Assembly (NCBI GenBank): GCA_902799075.1
Contig: CADBYZ010000037.1
Span: 1 to 53,767, forward strand
DNA length: 53,767 bases
DNA from: Oscillospiraceae bacterium
GTDB lineage: Bacteria > Bacillota > Clostridia > Oscillospirales > Oscillospiraceae
Direction of reading: 5' to 3'
Shown: piece by piece, positions 1 to 11,317 of the stretch
Numbering within the stretch: position 1 is the stretch's first letter
Layout of the letters: every line of letters begins with the position of its first letter
The notes under the pieces: generated by a model
The model's database searches: none
Told to the model about the DNA's origin: nothing
Seen by the model: only the letters and a program-made list of their open reading frames with translations
Program-made: the position numbers and the translations under genes

Positions 1-1541
1 CCGCAGGTGTCCACCATCTTGTAGTGCATCTCCATGCCGGGTACGGAAGAAGCCCCGGACAGGCGGCAGAGGGCCTCGTCGGTATAGCCTAAAAGCTTGC
101 CCTTTTTGTAATCCGCATCGGAAAGGCCGTTTTTGATTTTTTTCTCGAAGACCGCGAGCTTCTGGATTTTCCACAAAAACCAGCGGTCGATTTTGGTGAT
201 GCTGAAGATCTCGTCCACACTCATCCCGGCCTTGAGGGCTTCAAAGACCGTAAAGAGGCGGCGGTCATCCTGGGCGGCCAGGCGTTCGGCAAGAGGCGCG
301 TCACTCAGCGGCGCTGCGTTTAAGGTATCAAGTCCCAGCTCTGCCCCGCGCACGGCCTTCATGAGCGCCATCTCAAACGAGGGCGCAATCGCCATGACCT
401 CGCCGGTGGCCTTCATCTGGGTGCCGAGCTTCCGGCTGGCCCCGGCGAATTTCTCAAAGGGCCACTTGGGGAACTTGACCACCACGTAGTCCACGGTCGG
501 CTCAAAGCAGGCGCAGGTCTTGCCGGTGATGTCGTTTTTGATCTCGTCGAGTGTATAGCCCAGGGCGATGCGGGTGGAGATCTTGGCGATGGGGTAGCCG
601 GTCGCCTTGGACGCGAGCGCCGACGAGCGGCTGACGCGGGGATTGACCTCGATGACGGCGTACTCGAAGCTGTCGGGATTTAACGCAAACTGCACGTTGC
701 AGCCGCCCTCGATGCCGATGGCGCCCACAATATTGAGAGCCGCCGAGCGCAGCATCTGGTACTCCTTGTCCGCAAGCGTCAGGGCGGGGGCGACGACGAT
801 GGAGTCGCCCGTGTGGATGCCCACCGGGTCGACGTTTTCCATGGAGCAGACGGCGATGACGTTGCCCACGGAATCGCGCATGGTCTCAAACTCGATCTCC
901 TTCCAGCCGGAGACGCATTTTTCGATCAGCACCTGGGTGATGGGCGAGAGGTCGAGGCCCTGCTTCGCGATGGAGGCAAGCTCGGTCTCGTCCTGGGCGA
1001 TGCCGCCGCCCGTGCCGCCGAGGGTATAGGCCGGGCGCACGATGACGGGATAGCCGATGTCAGCGGCGATCTTCAAAGCGCCCTCCACGTCCTCACAAGT
1101 GGCCGAGGGGATAACCGGCTGGCCCATTTCAGCAAGGGTCTCGCGGAAACGCTCCCGGTCCTCGGCGCGCTCGATGGCGTCAATGCCGGAGCCGAGAAGC
1201 TTCACGCCGTACTTTTCCAGCGTCCCGTCCTTTGTAAGCTGCATGGCGAGGGTCAGACCCGTCTGTCCGCCGAGGCCGGCAAGCAGACCGTCCGGGCGCT
1301 CGAGCGCGATGATGCGCCGGAGGGTCTGGGCCGTAAGGGGTTCGAGGTAGATGGCGTCCGCCAGGTGCTTGTCGGTCATGATGGTGGCGGGGTTGGAGTT
1401 GACCAAAACCGTTTTGATCCCCTCCTGCCGCAGCACACGGCAGGCCTGGGCCCCGGCGTAGTCAAACTCCGCCGCCTGGCCGATGACGATGGGGCCGGAG
1501 CCGATGACCAGCACCTTTTCGATGTTCGGATTTTTAGGCAT
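1..1541 (-). CDS. carB: Carbamoyl-phosphate synthase large subunit, N-terminal part (cut by window edge)
   Basis: CarB makes carbamoyl phosphate from bicarbonate, ATP and ammonia supplied by CarA, feeding arginine and pyrimidine synthesis in the cytoplasm. Translating the minus strand from the ATG at 1541 gives an unbroken frame of about 513 residues that runs off the window; the family is about 1,070 residues. It begins [20 protein letters not shown] and shows the first ATP-grasp half, including GGTGGG, the [13 protein letters not shown] segment, [16 protein letters not shown] and the [20 protein letters not shown] stretch. The start overlaps the carA stop by 8 bases, so the two subunits are probably translationally coupled. 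It is the last visible gene of the argG-to-carB block. Identification is very secure; the C-terminal half lies outside the window. Confidence 0.97.
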   Translation of the reverse strand, partial: MPKNPNIEKVLVIGSGPIVIGQAAEFDYAGAQACRVLRQEGIKTVLVNSNPATIMTDKHLADAIYLEPLTAQTLRRIIALERPDGLLAGLGGQTGLTLAMQLTKDGTLEKYGVKLLGSGIDAIERAEDRERFRETLAEMGQPVIPSATCEDVEGALKIAADIGYPVIVRPAYTLGGTGGGIAQDETELASIAKQGLDLSPITQVLIEKCVSGWKEIEFETMRDSVGNVIAVCSMENVDPVGIHTGDSIVVAPALTLADKEYQMLRSAALNIVGAIGIEGGCNVQFALNPDSFEYAVIEVNPRVSRSSALASKATGYPIAKISTRIALGYTLDEIKNDITGKTCACFEPTVDYVVVKFPKWPFEKFAGASRKLGTQMKATGEVMAIAPSFEMALMKAVRGAELGLDTLNAAPLSDAPLAERLAAQDDRRLFTVFEALKAGMSVDEIFSITKIDRWFLWKIQKLAVFEKKIKNGLSDADYKKGKLLGYTDEALCRLSGASSVPGMEMHYKMVDTC

Positions 1542-2604
1542 GGCTATCGCCTCCCATCATGGATACAAAGCGGTCAAAGAGAAAGCCGGTGTCATGGGGT
1601 CCGGCGCTGGCCTCGGGGTGAAACTGCACGGTAAAGCAGCGCGCCGCGGGGTAATCCAGGCCCTCACAGCTAAAGTCGTTGGCATTGATGTAGCGAAGCT
1701 CCGCGATGTCCTTCACGCTCTCCGCCACCACGGCGTAGCCGTGGTTCTGGCTGGTGATGAAGCAGCGCCCGGTCTTGAGGTCCTTCACAGGCTGATTGGC
1801 GCCCCGGTGGCCGTACTTGAGCTTTACGGTCTCGCCGCCGAGGGCCAGGGCCGCGAGCTGGTGCCCGAGACAGATGCCGAAGACAGGGAGCTTCCCCATG
1901 AGCTTTTTAAGCTGCTCGATCTCGAAGACGTTCTCCTTCGGGTCGCCGGGGCCGTTGGAGAGCATGAGCCCGTCGGGTCTGAGCGCCATCACGTCTTCAG
2001 CGCTCGTATCGTGGGGCAGCACCGTCACGCGGCAGCCGCGCTCCTGGAGACTTTCGACAATGTGGTGCTTGGCGCCGTAATCCAGCAGCGCGACGCGGTA
2101 CTTCTCCGCGCCCTCGGCAGGGAAGACGTGCGGCTCGATGCTGCTTGCCTGCGCGACGCCGCCCAGCACCGCGTAAGACTGAATCGCCGTCAGATCGGTA
2201 GGGACCTCGTCGCAGATGAGCGCGTTCATAACGCCCTCCTCCCGGATGATGCGGGTGAGGGCGCGGGTATCGACGCCGCAGATGCCGGGGATGCCGTGCT
2301 CCTTGAGGAAGCGGTCCAGGGCGTATTCGCTGCGGAAGTTGGACGGCGTTTCGCACAGCTCGCGCACCACGTAGCCCTTCGCCAGACAGGGGCCCTCGAA
2401 GTCCGCGGGGATGACGCCGTAATTGCCGATGAGGGGGAAGGTCTGCATGATGATCTGCCCGGCGTAGCTGGGGTCGGTCAGGGTCTCGAGATAGCCGGTC
2501 ATGCCGGTGGTGAACACCAGCTCGCCGAGGCCGTCGCCCTCGGCGCCGATGCGCGTGCCCTCAAAGACACGGCCGTTATTCAAAACCAGATAAGCTTTCT
2601 TCAT
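1534..2604 (-). CDS. carA: Carbamoyl-phosphate synthase small subunit
   Basis: CarA is the glutaminase subunit that hydrolyses glutamine and passes ammonia to CarB. The 356-residue product (family about 355-380) has the N-terminal CPSase domain ([26 protein letters not shown]) and a class I amidotransferase domain. The nucleophile Cys245 lies in FGICLGHQ and the His/Glu pair in [12 protein letters not shown]. An upstream in-frame ATG would add 29 residues that overlap argF and have no family similarity, so I start at [10 protein letters not shown]. It lies 4 bases after the argF stop and overlaps carB. Placement with argF suggests the arginine-directed enzyme, although it can also serve pyrimidines. 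Confidence 0.96.
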   Translation of the reverse strand: MKKAYLVLNNGRVFEGTRIGAEGDGLGELVFTTGMTGYLETLTDPSYAGQIIMQTFPLIGNYGVIPADFEGPCLAKGYVVRELCETPSNFRSEYALDRFLKEHGIPGICGVDTRALTRIIREEGVMNALICDEVPTDLTAIQSYAVLGGVAQASSIEPHVFPAEGAEKYRVALLDYGAKHHIVESLQERGCRVTVLPHDTSAEDVMALRPDGLMLSNGPGDPKENVFEIEQLKKLMGKLPVFGICLGHQLAALALGGETVKLKYGHRGANQPVKDLKTGRCFITSQNHGYAVVAESVKDIAELRYINANDFSCEGLDYPAARCFTVQFHPEASAGPHDTGFLFDRFVSMMGGDSHA

Positions 2605-2608
2605 ACGC

Positions 2609-3592
2609 TCACAAAGTCGCGGCCATGACGGCCTTGATGGTGTGCATGCGGTTTTCCGCCTCGTCGAAGACGAGGGACTGCGCGCTTTCAAAAACCGCGT
2701 CCGTTACTTCCATTTCGGTCCTGCCAAACTTCTCGCCCATCTCTTTGCCGATGCCGGTCTTGAGATCGTGGAAGGCGGGCAGGCAGTGGAGAAACACGGC
2801 CTGCTGCCCCGCCGCCTCCATGAGGGCGGTGTTGACCTGGTAGGGGGCGAGGTCGCGGATGCGTTCTTCCCAGACCTCCATAGGCTCGCCCATGGAGACC
2901 CACACGTCGGTATACAGCACATGCGCGCCCTGCACCGCCTTGACGGGGTCGGTCTCGAATTCCAGCACCGCGCCGGTCTCGGCTGCGATGGCCCGGCACT
3001 TTTCGATGAGCACGGAGTCGGGGAAATACTTCTCCGGCGCGGCGGCGACAAAGTGCATGCCCATTTTGGCGCAGCCCACCATGAGGGAATCGCCCATGTT
3101 ATAGCGCGCGTCGCCGAGATACACGAGCTTGATGCCGTTAAGCCTGCCGAAATGCTCTTTGATGGTCAGCAAATCCGCCAGGATCTGCGTCGGGTGAAAT
3201 TCATTCGTCAGCCCGTTCCACACGGGGACGGAGGCGTACTTTGCCAGCTCCTCGACGATTTCCTGCCCGTACCCGCGGTACTCGATGCCGTCGAACATGC
3301 GTGAGAGGACGCGGGCGGTGTCGGCGATGCTTTCCTTCTTCCCGATCTGCGAGCCGGTGGGGTCAAGGTAAGTCACGCCCATGCCCAGATCATGGCCCGC
3401 CACCTCAAAAGAGCAGCGGGTCCGGGTGCTGGTCTTTTCAAAGATGAGGGCGATGTTCTTACCTTCGTGCATTCTATGGGGAATACCGGCCTTCTTCTTT
3501 GCCTTGAGCTCGGCGGCGAGATCCAGAAGGCCGGTGATTTCATCCGGTGTAAAATCAAGCAGGGTGAGAAAATCTCTTCCGTGCAGGTTCAT
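2609..3592 (-). CDS. argF: Ornithine carbamoyltransferase
   Basis: This enzyme joins carbamoyl phosphate to ornithine to form citrulline, the step before ArgG and ArgH. The 327-residue product has the carbamoyl-phosphate loop STRTR (55-59), HPTQ (133-136), the ornithine-side SMGE loop (233-236) and the catalytic HCLP (269-272). The first in-frame ATG at 3676 would translate the upstream repeat element; [14 protein letters not shown] at 3592 is the family-like start. It is followed after 4 bases by carA. A catabolic ArcB cannot be excluded from sequence alone, but the biosynthetic neighbours (argG, argH, carAB) favour ArgF. Confidence 0.95.
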   Translation of the reverse strand: MNLHGRDFLTLLDFTPDEITGLLDLAAELKAKKKAGIPHRMHEGKNIALIFEKTSTRTRCSFEVAGHDLGMGVTYLDPTGSQIGKKESIADTARVLSRMFDGIEYRGYGQEIVEELAKYASVPVWNGLTNEFHPTQILADLLTIKEHFGRLNGIKLVYLGDARYNMGDSLMVGCAKMGMHFVAAAPEKYFPDSVLIEKCRAIAAETGAVLEFETDPVKAVQGAHVLYTDVWVSMGEPMEVWEERIRDLAPYQVNTALMEAAGQQAVFLHCLPAFHDLKTGIGKEMGEKFGRTEMEVTDAVFESAQSLVFDEAENRMHTIKAVMAATL

Positions 3593-3620
3593 TTCAAAAT
3601 ACTCCTTCGTCGTATTTAAT

Positions 3621-3754
3621 AAAGTGAAGAGTGAAAAGTGGAAAGTGAAGATGAGGTGTCTGCTTCGCAGACGCATTGAAAATCAGGTTGTCATCCTGAA
3701 CATAAGCGAAGGATCTCTCCTTCTCTTCACTTTTCACTCTCCACTTTTCACTTT
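3621..3754. repeat. Composite intergenic inverted repeat, copy 1 (AAGTG-rich arms)
   Basis: The left arm (about 3621-3650) is made of iterations of GTGAAAAGTGGAAAGTGAAG. The right arm (about 3722-3754) is its approximate reverse complement. Between them lie a small hairpin (CTGCTTCGCAG) and a TCATCCTGAAC...GCGAAGGATCT segment, which resembles a repeat common in gut bacterial genomes. It fills the gap between the ABC transporter ATPase gene and argF. Four other full copies and one lone arm occur in this window. Confidence 0.75.
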
Positions 3755-3755
3755 T

Positions 3756-4478
3756 TTATAAAACTTTCGATAAAAAGCTCTGCAGCCTTTCGCTCTTGGG
3801 GTGCTCGAAGATCTGTTCGGGGGTGCCCTCCTCGATGATGAGGCCGTTGTCCATGAAGAGGACGCGGTTTCCCACCTCGCGGGCAAAGCCCATCTCGTGT
3901 GTGACCACCACCATCGTCATGCCCTGCTCGGCAAGCTTTTTCATGACGTCCAGCACCTCGCCCACCATCTCGGGGTCGAGGGCGGAGGTGGGCTCGTCGA
4001 AGAGCATGACCTCCGGCTCCATGCACAGCGCGCGCACGATGGCAATACGCTGTTTCTGCCCGCCGGAGAGCTGGTTCGGGTAGGAGCCCGCACGGTCTGC
4101 AAGGCCCACGCGCTGGAGATAGTCCATGGCGGTCTTCTCGGCGGCGGCCTTGTCGATCTTCTTTAACATCATGGGCGCGCAGGTGAGGTTTTCCAGCACC
4201 GTCATGTGGGGGAAGAGATTGAACTGCTGGAACACCATGCCCATCTTCTGCCGGTGCTGATTGAGGTTTATGTGTTTGTCCATGAGGTCGTCGCCCTCAA
4301 AAATGACCTGCCCGCCGTCGGGGCGCTCCAGCAGGTTCAGGCAGCGCAGGAAGGTGGACTTTCCCGAGCCGGAGGGGCCGATGACGCACATCACATCCCC
4401 CTTGTTGATCTCGACGCTGACCCCCTTGAGGGCCTCGTTGCCGTCGAAAACCTTTTTGAGATTCTTAACGCTTATCAC
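3756..4478 (-). CDS. Amino-acid ABC transporter ATP-binding protein (GlnQ/ArtM type)
   Basis: This is the cytoplasmic ATPase that powers a polar amino-acid importer. The 240-residue product has Walker [10 protein letters not shown] (34-42), the Q-loop FQQFNLFP, the signature LSGGQ (137-141), Walker B with VMLFDEPTS (157-165) and the switch His in VVTHEMGFA. Together these are typical of the HisP/GlnQ class. A TTG three codons upstream is possible, but the AGGAGG sits only one base before it and ten bases before this GTG, so I start at GTG. It overlaps the permease gene by 14 bases. Substrate cannot be read from the ATPase; arginine-pathway neighbours suggest arginine, ornithine or another polar amino acid. 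Confidence 0.93.
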   Translation of the reverse strand: MISVKNLKKVFDGNEALKGVSVEINKGDVMCVIGPSGSGKSTFLRCLNLLERPDGGQVIFEGDDLMDKHINLNQHRQKMGMVFQQFNLFPHMTVLENLTCAPMMLKKIDKAAAEKTAMDYLQRVGLADRAGSYPNQLSGGQKQRIAIVRALCMEPEVMLFDEPTSALDPEMVGEVLDVMKKLAEQGMTMVVVTHEMGFAREVGNRVLFMDNGLIIEEGTPEQIFEHPKSERLQSFLSKVL

Positions 4479-5151
4479 TCTTTGCAAGCCTCCTCTCCAG
4501 CTTCTTGAGCCCCCTTGACATCAGCACCACCAGCAGCAGGTAGGTCAGCGCCACCGCCATGAGGGGGTTGAAGGCGTCGTAGGTGTTGTTGCGCACGAGG
4601 TTTCCCGCACGGGTCAGATCGACCACCGCCACATAGCCCGCGACCGAGGTCTCCTTCAAAAGGGCGATCATCTCATTGCCGATGGCGGGCAGGATGTAGC
4701 GCACCGCCTGGGGAAAGACGATCTTGCGCATGGCCTGCACCTTGCTCATGCCGAGGCTGCGCCCGGCCTCCATCTGGCCCTTGTCGACGGCATTGATGCC
4801 GCTGCGGATGAGCTCCGCCATGTACGCGCCGGAGTTGATGCCGAAGGCGATGATGCCGACGGTGATGCCCTCGGCGGAGGTCATGATGACATAGAAGAAG
4901 ATCATCAGCAGCACCACCACCGGGATGCCGCGTATCGTCGTGACATACAGATTGCACAGGGTATCCAGAGGCTTTAAGGCCGGGACATCCTCGGCAAAGT
5001 ATTTGATGACGGCAATCAGCGTGCCGATCGCGATGCCGATGCACAGCGCCCCCAGCGTCATGATGAGGGTGTTTCCCAGGCCCTGCAGCAGCAGGCGGTA
5101 ATAGCCGGTCTCTATGAAGGTTTCGTGCAGCTTTGCAAACCATGCACTCAT
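4465..5151 (-). CDS. Amino-acid ABC transporter permease (HisM/GlnP type)
   Basis: This is the integral membrane subunit of the polar amino-acid importer. The 228-residue product has about five hydrophobic segments and the EAA-loop pattern typical of this family ([22 protein letters not shown]). Only one permease gene is present, so it probably acts as a homodimer. Two ATGs lie close together; the AGGAG is seven bases before the second, which I use. The gene is 64 bases downstream of the binding-protein gene and overlaps the ATPase gene, as expected for one operon. Confidence 0.92.
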   Translation of the reverse strand: MSAWFAKLHETFIETGYYRLLLQGLGNTLIMTLGALCIGIAIGTLIAVIKYFAEDVPALKPLDTLCNLYVTTIRGIPVVVLLMIFFYVIMTSAEGITVGIIAFGINSGAYMAELIRSGINAVDKGQMEAGRSLGMSKVQAMRKIVFPQAVRYILPAIGNEMIALLKETSVAGYVAVVDLTRAGNLVRNNTYDAFNPLMAVALTYLLLVVLMSRGLKKLERRLAKSDKR

Positions 5152-5215
5152 GGGCATTCTCCTTTACAGACGCCGCAAGCCCGGGGACTTGCCCCGGGTG
5201 TGCGGCAGTTTATCT

Positions 5216-5983
5216 TCACTTTTCGATCGGCGAGGTGTAGGGCGCGTCGAACTTCTCAAACAGGCCCGCGACCGTGCCGTCCTTGATGAGCTCCGCCTGG
5301 ATCTCGTTGATCTTGGCGACCAGGTCCTCGCTGCCGAAGGCAAAGGCGAAGGCATAGGGCTCGGTAGTCATGGCCTCGTCCAGAATGGTCAGGGCGTCGG
5401 GGTGGTCCTTGTTGTAGGCCTTGACCATCTCAGCCGCCGTCAGGTCGTCAATGACCCAGGCGTCGACCTTGCCGGTGACAAGGGCCATCTCCGCGTCGGA
5501 GTTTGCCTGGAAGGAGGAGACCTTGTAGCCGTTTTCCATGCAGAAGCTCTCGGCGGTGGTGCCGGTCTGGACGGCGATCTTTTTCTTGTCAAGGTCGGCC
5601 TTGCCGGTGATGTCGCTGCCGGTGTTCACAACGATGGCCTGGGCCGCGAGGCAGTAGGGCTCGGTGAAGAGGACGTTCTTCTGCCTCTTCTCGGTGACGG
5701 AGATGCCGGACACGCCCACATCGTACTTGCCCGCCTGCACGCCGGGGAGGACGGAGTCGAAGTCCATCTGCTCGATCTTGAGCTCCATGCCGAGCTTGTC
5801 GCAAATCATGTTCAGCAGGTCGACCTCGATGCCGACGACGCTGCCGTCGCTTTGAAGCTCCTCAAAGGGAGGGAAGTCGGGGCTGGTCGCCATGGTGAGG
5901 GTATCGGCGGCGGAGGCCGGGACGCTCAGGGCAAGGGCAAAAATCATACTCAGGGCCAGCAGCATAGCAAATGTTTTTTTCAT
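5216..5983 (-). CDS. Amino-acid ABC transporter substrate-binding protein (family 3)
   Basis: The extracytoplasmic receptor for the adjacent permease and ATPase. The 255-residue product begins with a clear signal peptide (MKKTFAMLLALSMIFALALS, then an alanine-rich cleavage region). It continues with the family 3 fold: TMATSPDFPPFEEL, GIEVDLLNMICDKLG and DVGVSGISVTEKRQKNVLF. No lipobox cysteine is visible at the cleavage site, which is unusual for a Firmicutes binding protein; it may be released or anchored through the permease. The start with AAGGAG upstream is preferred over an ATG six codons earlier. It lies 14 bases from the argH stop, linking transport to arginine synthesis. Confidence 0.93.
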   Translation of the reverse strand: MKKTFAMLLALSMIFALALSVPASAADTLTMATSPDFPPFEELQSDGSVVGIEVDLLNMICDKLGMELKIEQMDFDSVLPGVQAGKYDVGVSGISVTEKRQKNVLFTEPYCLAAQAIVVNTGSDITGKADLDKKKIAVQTGTTAESFCMENGYKVSSFQANSDAEMALVTGKVDAWVIDDLTAAEMVKAYNKDHPDALTILDEAMTTEPYAFAFAFGSEDLVAKINEIQAELIKDGTVAGLFEKFDAPYTSPIEK

Positions 5984-5997
5984 TTTGAGTTCTCCTT

Positions 5998-7363
<1,366 letters not shown>

Positions 7364-7445
7364 AAAGCATACCTTTCATTTTCACGAAGTGAAAACAATT
7401 TTAATCCGTTTTTCGCGGGGGCGTGTACCTCGCGAAAAACACCGC

Positions 7446-7529
7446 TCAGCCTGCAAGTGTGCGAGCGTCCCCCGCAAGCGAGTGCGCGCGGCAGGCTGCA
7501 ATCTCATCAAAATGCTTGCATTTTGATGA
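7446..7529. repeat. Hairpin-forming spacer between argG and argH
   Basis: The 166-base argG-argH gap holds nested inverted repeats. CAGCCTGC at 7446 pairs with GCAGGCTG at about 7491, and a near-perfect palindrome TCATCAAAATGC/GCATTTTGATGA sits at 7504-7529, directly after the argG stop. Closer to argH there is a third one (TTTTTCGCG...CGCGAAAAA, about 7410-7440). The hairpins lack a clean T-run, so I read them as RNA-stabilising or attenuating structures or repeat remnants rather than firm terminators. Confidence 0.5.
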
Positions 7530-8750
7530 TCAGAGCTTTCCCTGCTCCATCAGCGCCTGGACTGTGGTGGGCAGGCCCCAGAGATTGATGAAGCCCGCGG
7601 CCTGGGCCTGGTCGTAATCGCTCTCGCCGAAGGTGGCGATGTTCTCGGAGTAGAGGGAGTACGGACTCTTGATGCCGGCCTTGATGATGTTGCCCTTGTA
7701 GAGCTTGAGCTTGACCGTACCGGTGACGTTTTTCTGCGTCGCGGTCACGAAGGCGGAAAGCGCCTCGCGCAGGGGGCTGAACCACTGGCCGTTATAGAGA
7801 AGCTCCGCAAAGCAGACGCTCAGCTCCTGCTTTTTGTGGGCCGTCATCTTGTCGAGGCACAGGGTCTCGAGCGCCGCGTGGGCCGCGTACAGGATCGTGC
7901 CGCCCGGGGTCTCGTACACGCCGCGGCACTTCATGCCGACGAGCCTGTTTTCCACGATGTCCAAAAGGCCGATGCCGTGCTTGCCGCCGATGTCGTTGAG
8001 CTTCCAGATGATATCGGTGGCGCTCAGCTTCTCGCCGTTGAGGGACACGGGCACGCCCTTTTCAAAGTCCAGGGTGATGTACTCGGGGGCGTCGGGCGCG
8101 TCGATGGGGCTGACACCCATCTCCAGAAAGCCGGGCTTTTCGTACTGCGGCTCGTTCCAGGGGTCCTCCAGATCCAGGCCCTCGTGGCTTAAGTGCCAGA
8201 GGTTTTTATCCTTGGAGTAGTTGGTCTCGCGGCTGATCTTGAGGGGCACGTGGTGGGCCTCGGCGTAGTCGATCTCCTCCTCGCGGGACTTGATGGACCA
8301 CTCACGCCAGGGGGCGATGACCTTCATGCCGGGGGCGAAGTGCTTGATGGCAAGCTCGAAACGGACCTGGTCGTTGCCCTTGCCGGTGCAGCCGTGGGCG
8401 ATGGCGTCCGCGCCTTCCTTGAGCGCGATCTCCACCAGGCCCTTGGCAATGATGGGGCGGGCGAAGGCGGTGCCCAGCAGATAGTCCTCATATTTGGCGC
8501 CCGCCTGCACGCAGGGGATGATGACATCGTTGACCATCTCGTCGGCAAGGTCCAGGGCGTAGAACTTGCTTGCGCCGGTGGCGATGGCCTTTTCCTCCAG
8601 GCCGTCCAGCTCGCCCACCTGACCGACGTTGCCGGCCACGGCGATGATCTCGGGGTTATTGTAGTTTTCCTTCAGCCAGGGGATGATAACGGAAGTATCC
8701 AGGCCGCCGGAATAGGCTAGCACGATTTTCTTGATTTCATTTTTATTCAT
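7530..8750 (-). CDS. argG: Argininosuccinate synthase
   Basis: ArgG condenses citrulline with aspartate using ATP to give argininosuccinate. The 406-residue product is full length for the family. It carries the ATP-pyrophosphatase loop AYSGGLDTS (12-20), [14 protein letters not shown], and the C-terminal SGLR-like region seen here as [15 protein letters not shown]. The in-frame ATG 34 codons upstream lacks family similarity; [15 protein letters not shown] has GGAGG nine bases ahead. It is the first gene of the block argG, argH, ABC transporter, argF, carA, carB, and has its own promoter with an ArgR-like palindrome. Confidence 0.97.
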   Translation of the reverse strand: MNKNEIKKIVLAYSGGLDTSVIIPWLKENYNNPEIIAVAGNVGQVGELDGLEEKAIATGASKFYALDLADEMVNDVIIPCVQAGAKYEDYLLGTAFARPIIAKGLVEIALKEGADAIAHGCTGKGNDQVRFELAIKHFAPGMKVIAPWREWSIKSREEEIDYAEAHHVPLKISRETNYSKDKNLWHLSHEGLDLEDPWNEPQYEKPGFLEMGVSPIDAPDAPEYITLDFEKGVPVSLNGEKLSATDIIWKLNDIGGKHGIGLLDIVENRLVGMKCRGVYETPGGTILYAAHAALETLCLDKMTAHKKQELSVCFAELLYNGQWFSPLREALSAFVTATQKNVTGTVKLKLYKGNIIKAGIKSPYSLYSENIATFGESDYDQAQAAGFINLWGLPTTVQALMEQGKL

Positions 8751-8787
8751 TTTATTGTCCTCCGAAGTGAGTAATATTCGTTTGATG

Positions 8788-8822
8788 TGTATATTTATAC
8801 TCTCGTGTTTTTGAAAAGTCAA
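8788..8822 (-). promoter_or_regulatory. argG promoter overlapping an ArgR-box-like palindrome
   Basis: On the minus strand TTGACT (8817-8822) is separated by exactly 17 bases from TATAAA (8794-8799), a near-consensus vegetative promoter about 40 bases before argG. The -10 lies inside TGTATATTTATAC (8788-8800, plus-strand reading), an AT-rich palindrome resembling ARG boxes bound by ArgR/AhrC. Occupancy would block RNA polymerase, giving arginine repression of the block. The promoter call is strong; the operator identity is inferred. Confidence 0.7.
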
Positions 8823-9034
8823 GCCCTTCCGCGCCCCGGACTGCATTTTCATTCAACCTGCCCAGACACGGCACGGCACGGTGCGGGGTTTTTGTGCGAT
8901 TTCAAGATAATACCTTCACAGGTGTTGAACATGAAAATAAAAATCCAATTGCCGGGAACATTTCGGCATCCCCTGCGTCATACAAAGCGAAAGCAAGTCC
9001 ACATACTATTTATAAATATACGGAGGTCACGATC

Positions 9035-10096
9035 ATGAACAGAAAACGCTCCCTCTCTTTTCTACTCGCGGCGCTGATGTGCCTGTCCCTCTGCGCCTGC
9101 GGCAATGCAAAATCCGCACAGACCAGCTATAAGGAAGCCGCTTATGACATTTCTCCTGCGGCCATACCTGTCCCCGCGCCGATGGAAGCAAACGCGGCTT
9201 ATGACATGGCCTATGAGGGCGAAGGCTTCGGCATGATGAACATGACGGCCGGCACCTCCGCCGCCCGCGGTTCAGACAGCGGTTCCAAGTCCGATGCCCC
9301 CGAGGAAAACCCGGAAAAGATCATCTACTCCGGCGACGCCACCATTGAGACCACCGAGTTTGAAAAGAGCGTGGCGGCGCTCGAGGCCATGATCGCGGAG
9401 GCGGGCGGCTTTGTCCAGTCCAGCTCCGTCAACGGCAATAACTACTATGACAGCTCCCGCGGCTACACCTCGAAGCGCAGCGCAAGCTACACCCTGCGGG
9501 TGCCGAGCGAGAAGTTCGCAGTCCTGATGAACAGCCTCTCCGACATCGGCAACGTCCCCTATACCTATACCTACACCGAGAACGTGACCGCCGAGTACTA
9601 CGACGTGCAGGCCCGGCTGACGGCTTTGCAGGCCCAGGAGAAGCGGCTTCTCGAGATGATGGAGATCGCCGAAACGGTGGAGGACATCATCACCATCGAG
9701 GACAAGCTCACCGATGTGCGCTACCGCATCGACTCCTTCCAGTCGAGCCTTAACAACTGGGACCGCCGGGTAGCTTACAGCACGCTGAACATCACGGTCA
9801 AGGAGGTGCAGGTCTACACCCCCCAGACGGTGACGAAGATCAGCTACGGCCAGGAGCTCTGGCGCGCCTTCACGGGGTCGCTCAAAAACGCGGGGCAGTT
9901 CTTCAAGGATCTGCTGGTCTTCCTCGTCTCCGCGATCCCGACGCTGGTCATTCTCGCGGTGCTGGTGCTCGTGTTCCTCCCTCTGCTGAAAAAGCTCTTC
10001 GCAAAGGCAAAGACCCGCCGCGCCCGCAAAGCGTCGGCAAAGGCGGCAAAGCAGGCGGAAGCGGAGAAAAACTACATCGAAGCGGACAAGATGTAA
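9035..10096 (+). CDS. DUF4349 membrane-anchored lipoprotein
   Basis: The 353-residue product has a lipoprotein signal with lipobox LCAC (lipidated Cys22) and a low-complexity linker. A DUF4349-type domain follows from about residue 90 (YSGDATIETTEFEKSVAALE, then a coiled-coil region YYDVQARLTALQAQEKRLLEM). One C-terminal membrane helix (about 290-318) and a basic Lys/Arg/Ala-rich tail come last. The layout places the domain outside the cell, held at both ends. Function of the family is not established; an envelope or stress role is usually proposed. The ATG at 9035 with GGAGG upstream is preferred over an ORF start 47 codons earlier, which would bury the signal peptide. It is monocistronic and ends at a terminator. 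Confidence 0.88.
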   Translation: MNRKRSLSFLLAALMCLSLCACGNAKSAQTSYKEAAYDISPAAIPVPAPMEANAAYDMAYEGEGFGMMNMTAGTSAARGSDSGSKSDAPEENPEKIIYSGDATIETTEFEKSVAALEAMIAEAGGFVQSSSVNGNNYYDSSRGYTSKRSASYTLRVPSEKFAVLMNSLSDIGNVPYTYTYTENVTAEYYDVQARLTALQAQEKRLLEMMEIAETVEDIITIEDKLTDVRYRIDSFQSSLNNWDRRVAYSTLNITVKEVQVYTPQTVTKISYGQELWRAFTGSLKNAGQFFKDLLVFLVSAIPTLVILAVLVLVFLPLLKKLFAKAKTRRARKASAKAAKQAEAEKNYIEADKM

Positions 10097-10128
10097 TGCC
10101 GCCGCTCTGGCAAACTGCATAAGATTTT

Positions 10129-10161
10129 GGGCGAATCCCTGCGGATTCGCCCATTTTTGTT
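10129..10161 (+). terminator. Intrinsic terminator after the DUF4349 gene
   Basis: A perfect 10-bp stem GGGCGAATCC/GGATTCGCCC with a four-base loop is followed by ATTTTTGTT. It lies 32 bases after the stop codon, between convergent genes, and may also help terminate dnaI from the other side. Confidence 0.85.
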
Positions 10162-10185
10162 CAATATAAAGTGATACGCCTGTTA

Positions 10186-11184
10186 TCATATCCCGCGCTT
10201 GAGGCGGCGGATATCCGTGCCCACGAAGGGCAGGCACTGAAACTCGCCCAGGATGCGGGAGGCGGTCTGCTGGTTATAGCGCTTGCTGAGCTCATCGTTT
10301 GTAAGATTGGTGCTGATGATCGTTTTCCTGCCGTTTATAAGGCGGCTGTTGACGAGGGTATACAGGGCGCTCTGCGCCATGGGGGTGGGCATCTCGGTCC
10401 CCAGATCGTCGAGGATCATGAGGTCGCAGCTCTCCATGCGCCTGATCTGAACGGCTGCCGCCTCGCCCTCGGGGGTGTCACGGTTGAATTTGGCAAGCTC
10501 GTACTTGTCCAGCGCGGAGGCGGCGGTGTCGTAGCAGACGGAGAAGCCGCGCAAAGACACCACGCGGGCGATGCAGGCCGAGAGGAAGGTCTTGCCGAGG
10601 CCCGTGCCGCCCTGGAAGAGAAGGTTTGCCGACGCGCCGGAAAAGTTCTCGGCATAGCGCCTGCATGCCTCCGACACCTTGCGCATCGCCTGGCGCGGCA
10701 CGATGCCGGTGGCGGGGTCGGTATCCGCCGGATAGAGGGACAGGTCGAATTTTTCAAAGCTCTCGTCGCCGCGGCGCATGAGGACCCCGAGTTCCTTCGT
10801 CAGTTCTTTGTTATAGAGCCGGTCGAGGCAGCGGCACACGCCGTCCTTGTAGACGCCCGTGTCCCGGCAGAGGGGGCAGGAGACGATCTCATCGAGATAG
10901 TCGGCCCCGAAGCCCGCGGCGGTCAGGAGCTCTGCCCTTCGCATCTGCAGGTCGAGGTTTTCCTCCCGGAGGGCGGTGATCTGCTCCTGCATGTCCGGCT
11001 TTTTGCCGATGGTCAGGCTCACAAGCTTTGTCATGTGCGCACGAAGCTGCGCGTCGATATTGCGGATCTCGGGCAGCCGGGCCGTGACCTCGTTATAGCG
11101 CTGCCGTGTCTGCTCGCGGTTTTCGGTGCGAATCCTGTCAAGCTCGCCCCGCGCCCGGGCCAGAAGCTTTCCGTCGTATGGCAT
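10186..11184 (-). CDS. dnaI: DnaC/DnaI-type helicase loader ATPase
   Basis: DnaI-like AAA+ proteins load the replicative helicase at origins and stalled forks. The 332-residue product has an N-terminal coiled-coil region. A cysteine cluster CPLC...CRC (Cys103, 106, 117, 119) probably binds zinc, as in DnaI. The AAA+ domain has Walker A GGTGLGKT (192-199), Walker B LMILDDLG (255-262) and the sensor STNL. IstB of IS21 elements is a homologue, but no transposase is nearby and the cysteine cluster plus the dnaD neighbour fit replication. The start has AAGGAGGG upstream. A repeat element separates it from dnaD. Confidence 0.85.
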   Translation of the reverse strand: MPYDGKLLARARGELDRIRTENREQTRQRYNEVTARLPEIRNIDAQLRAHMTKLVSLTIGKKPDMQEQITALREENLDLQMRRAELLTAAGFGADYLDEIVSCPLCRDTGVYKDGVCRCLDRLYNKELTKELGVLMRRGDESFEKFDLSLYPADTDPATGIVPRQAMRKVSEACRRYAENFSGASANLLFQGGTGLGKTFLSACIARVVSLRGFSVCYDTAASALDKYELAKFNRDTPEGEAAAVQIRRMESCDLMILDDLGTEMPTPMAQSALYTLVNSRLINGRKTIISTNLTNDELSKRYNQQTASRILGEFQCLPFVGTDIRRLKRGI

Positions 11185-11223
11185 TTGTATACCCTCCTTT
11201 TCACCGTACAGGGAGGCGGTTTC

Positions 11224-11317
11224 TTGAAAGTGGAAAGTGAAGTGGAGTGAAGGAGTCGCTTCGCGACAATGATATCAGGCTCCGCCCGCAGAACATATCT
11301 TCACTTTCCACTTTTTA
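11224..11317. repeat. Composite intergenic inverted repeat, copy 2
   Basis: The left arm is TTGAAAGTGGAAAGTGAAG (11224 on), the centre has the hairpin GTCGCTTCGCGAC (11253-11265), and the right arm is ATCTTCACTTTCCACTTTTT (to about 11316). It is the same architecture as the elements at 3621 and 39034. It sits in the dnaD-dnaI gap and its right arm reaches the dnaD stop codon. Confidence 0.75.

Noticed and set aside
10186..11184. IstB of an IS21 element
   Set aside because: No transposase partner or terminal repeats, and the cysteine cluster and dnaD neighbour fit DnaI.
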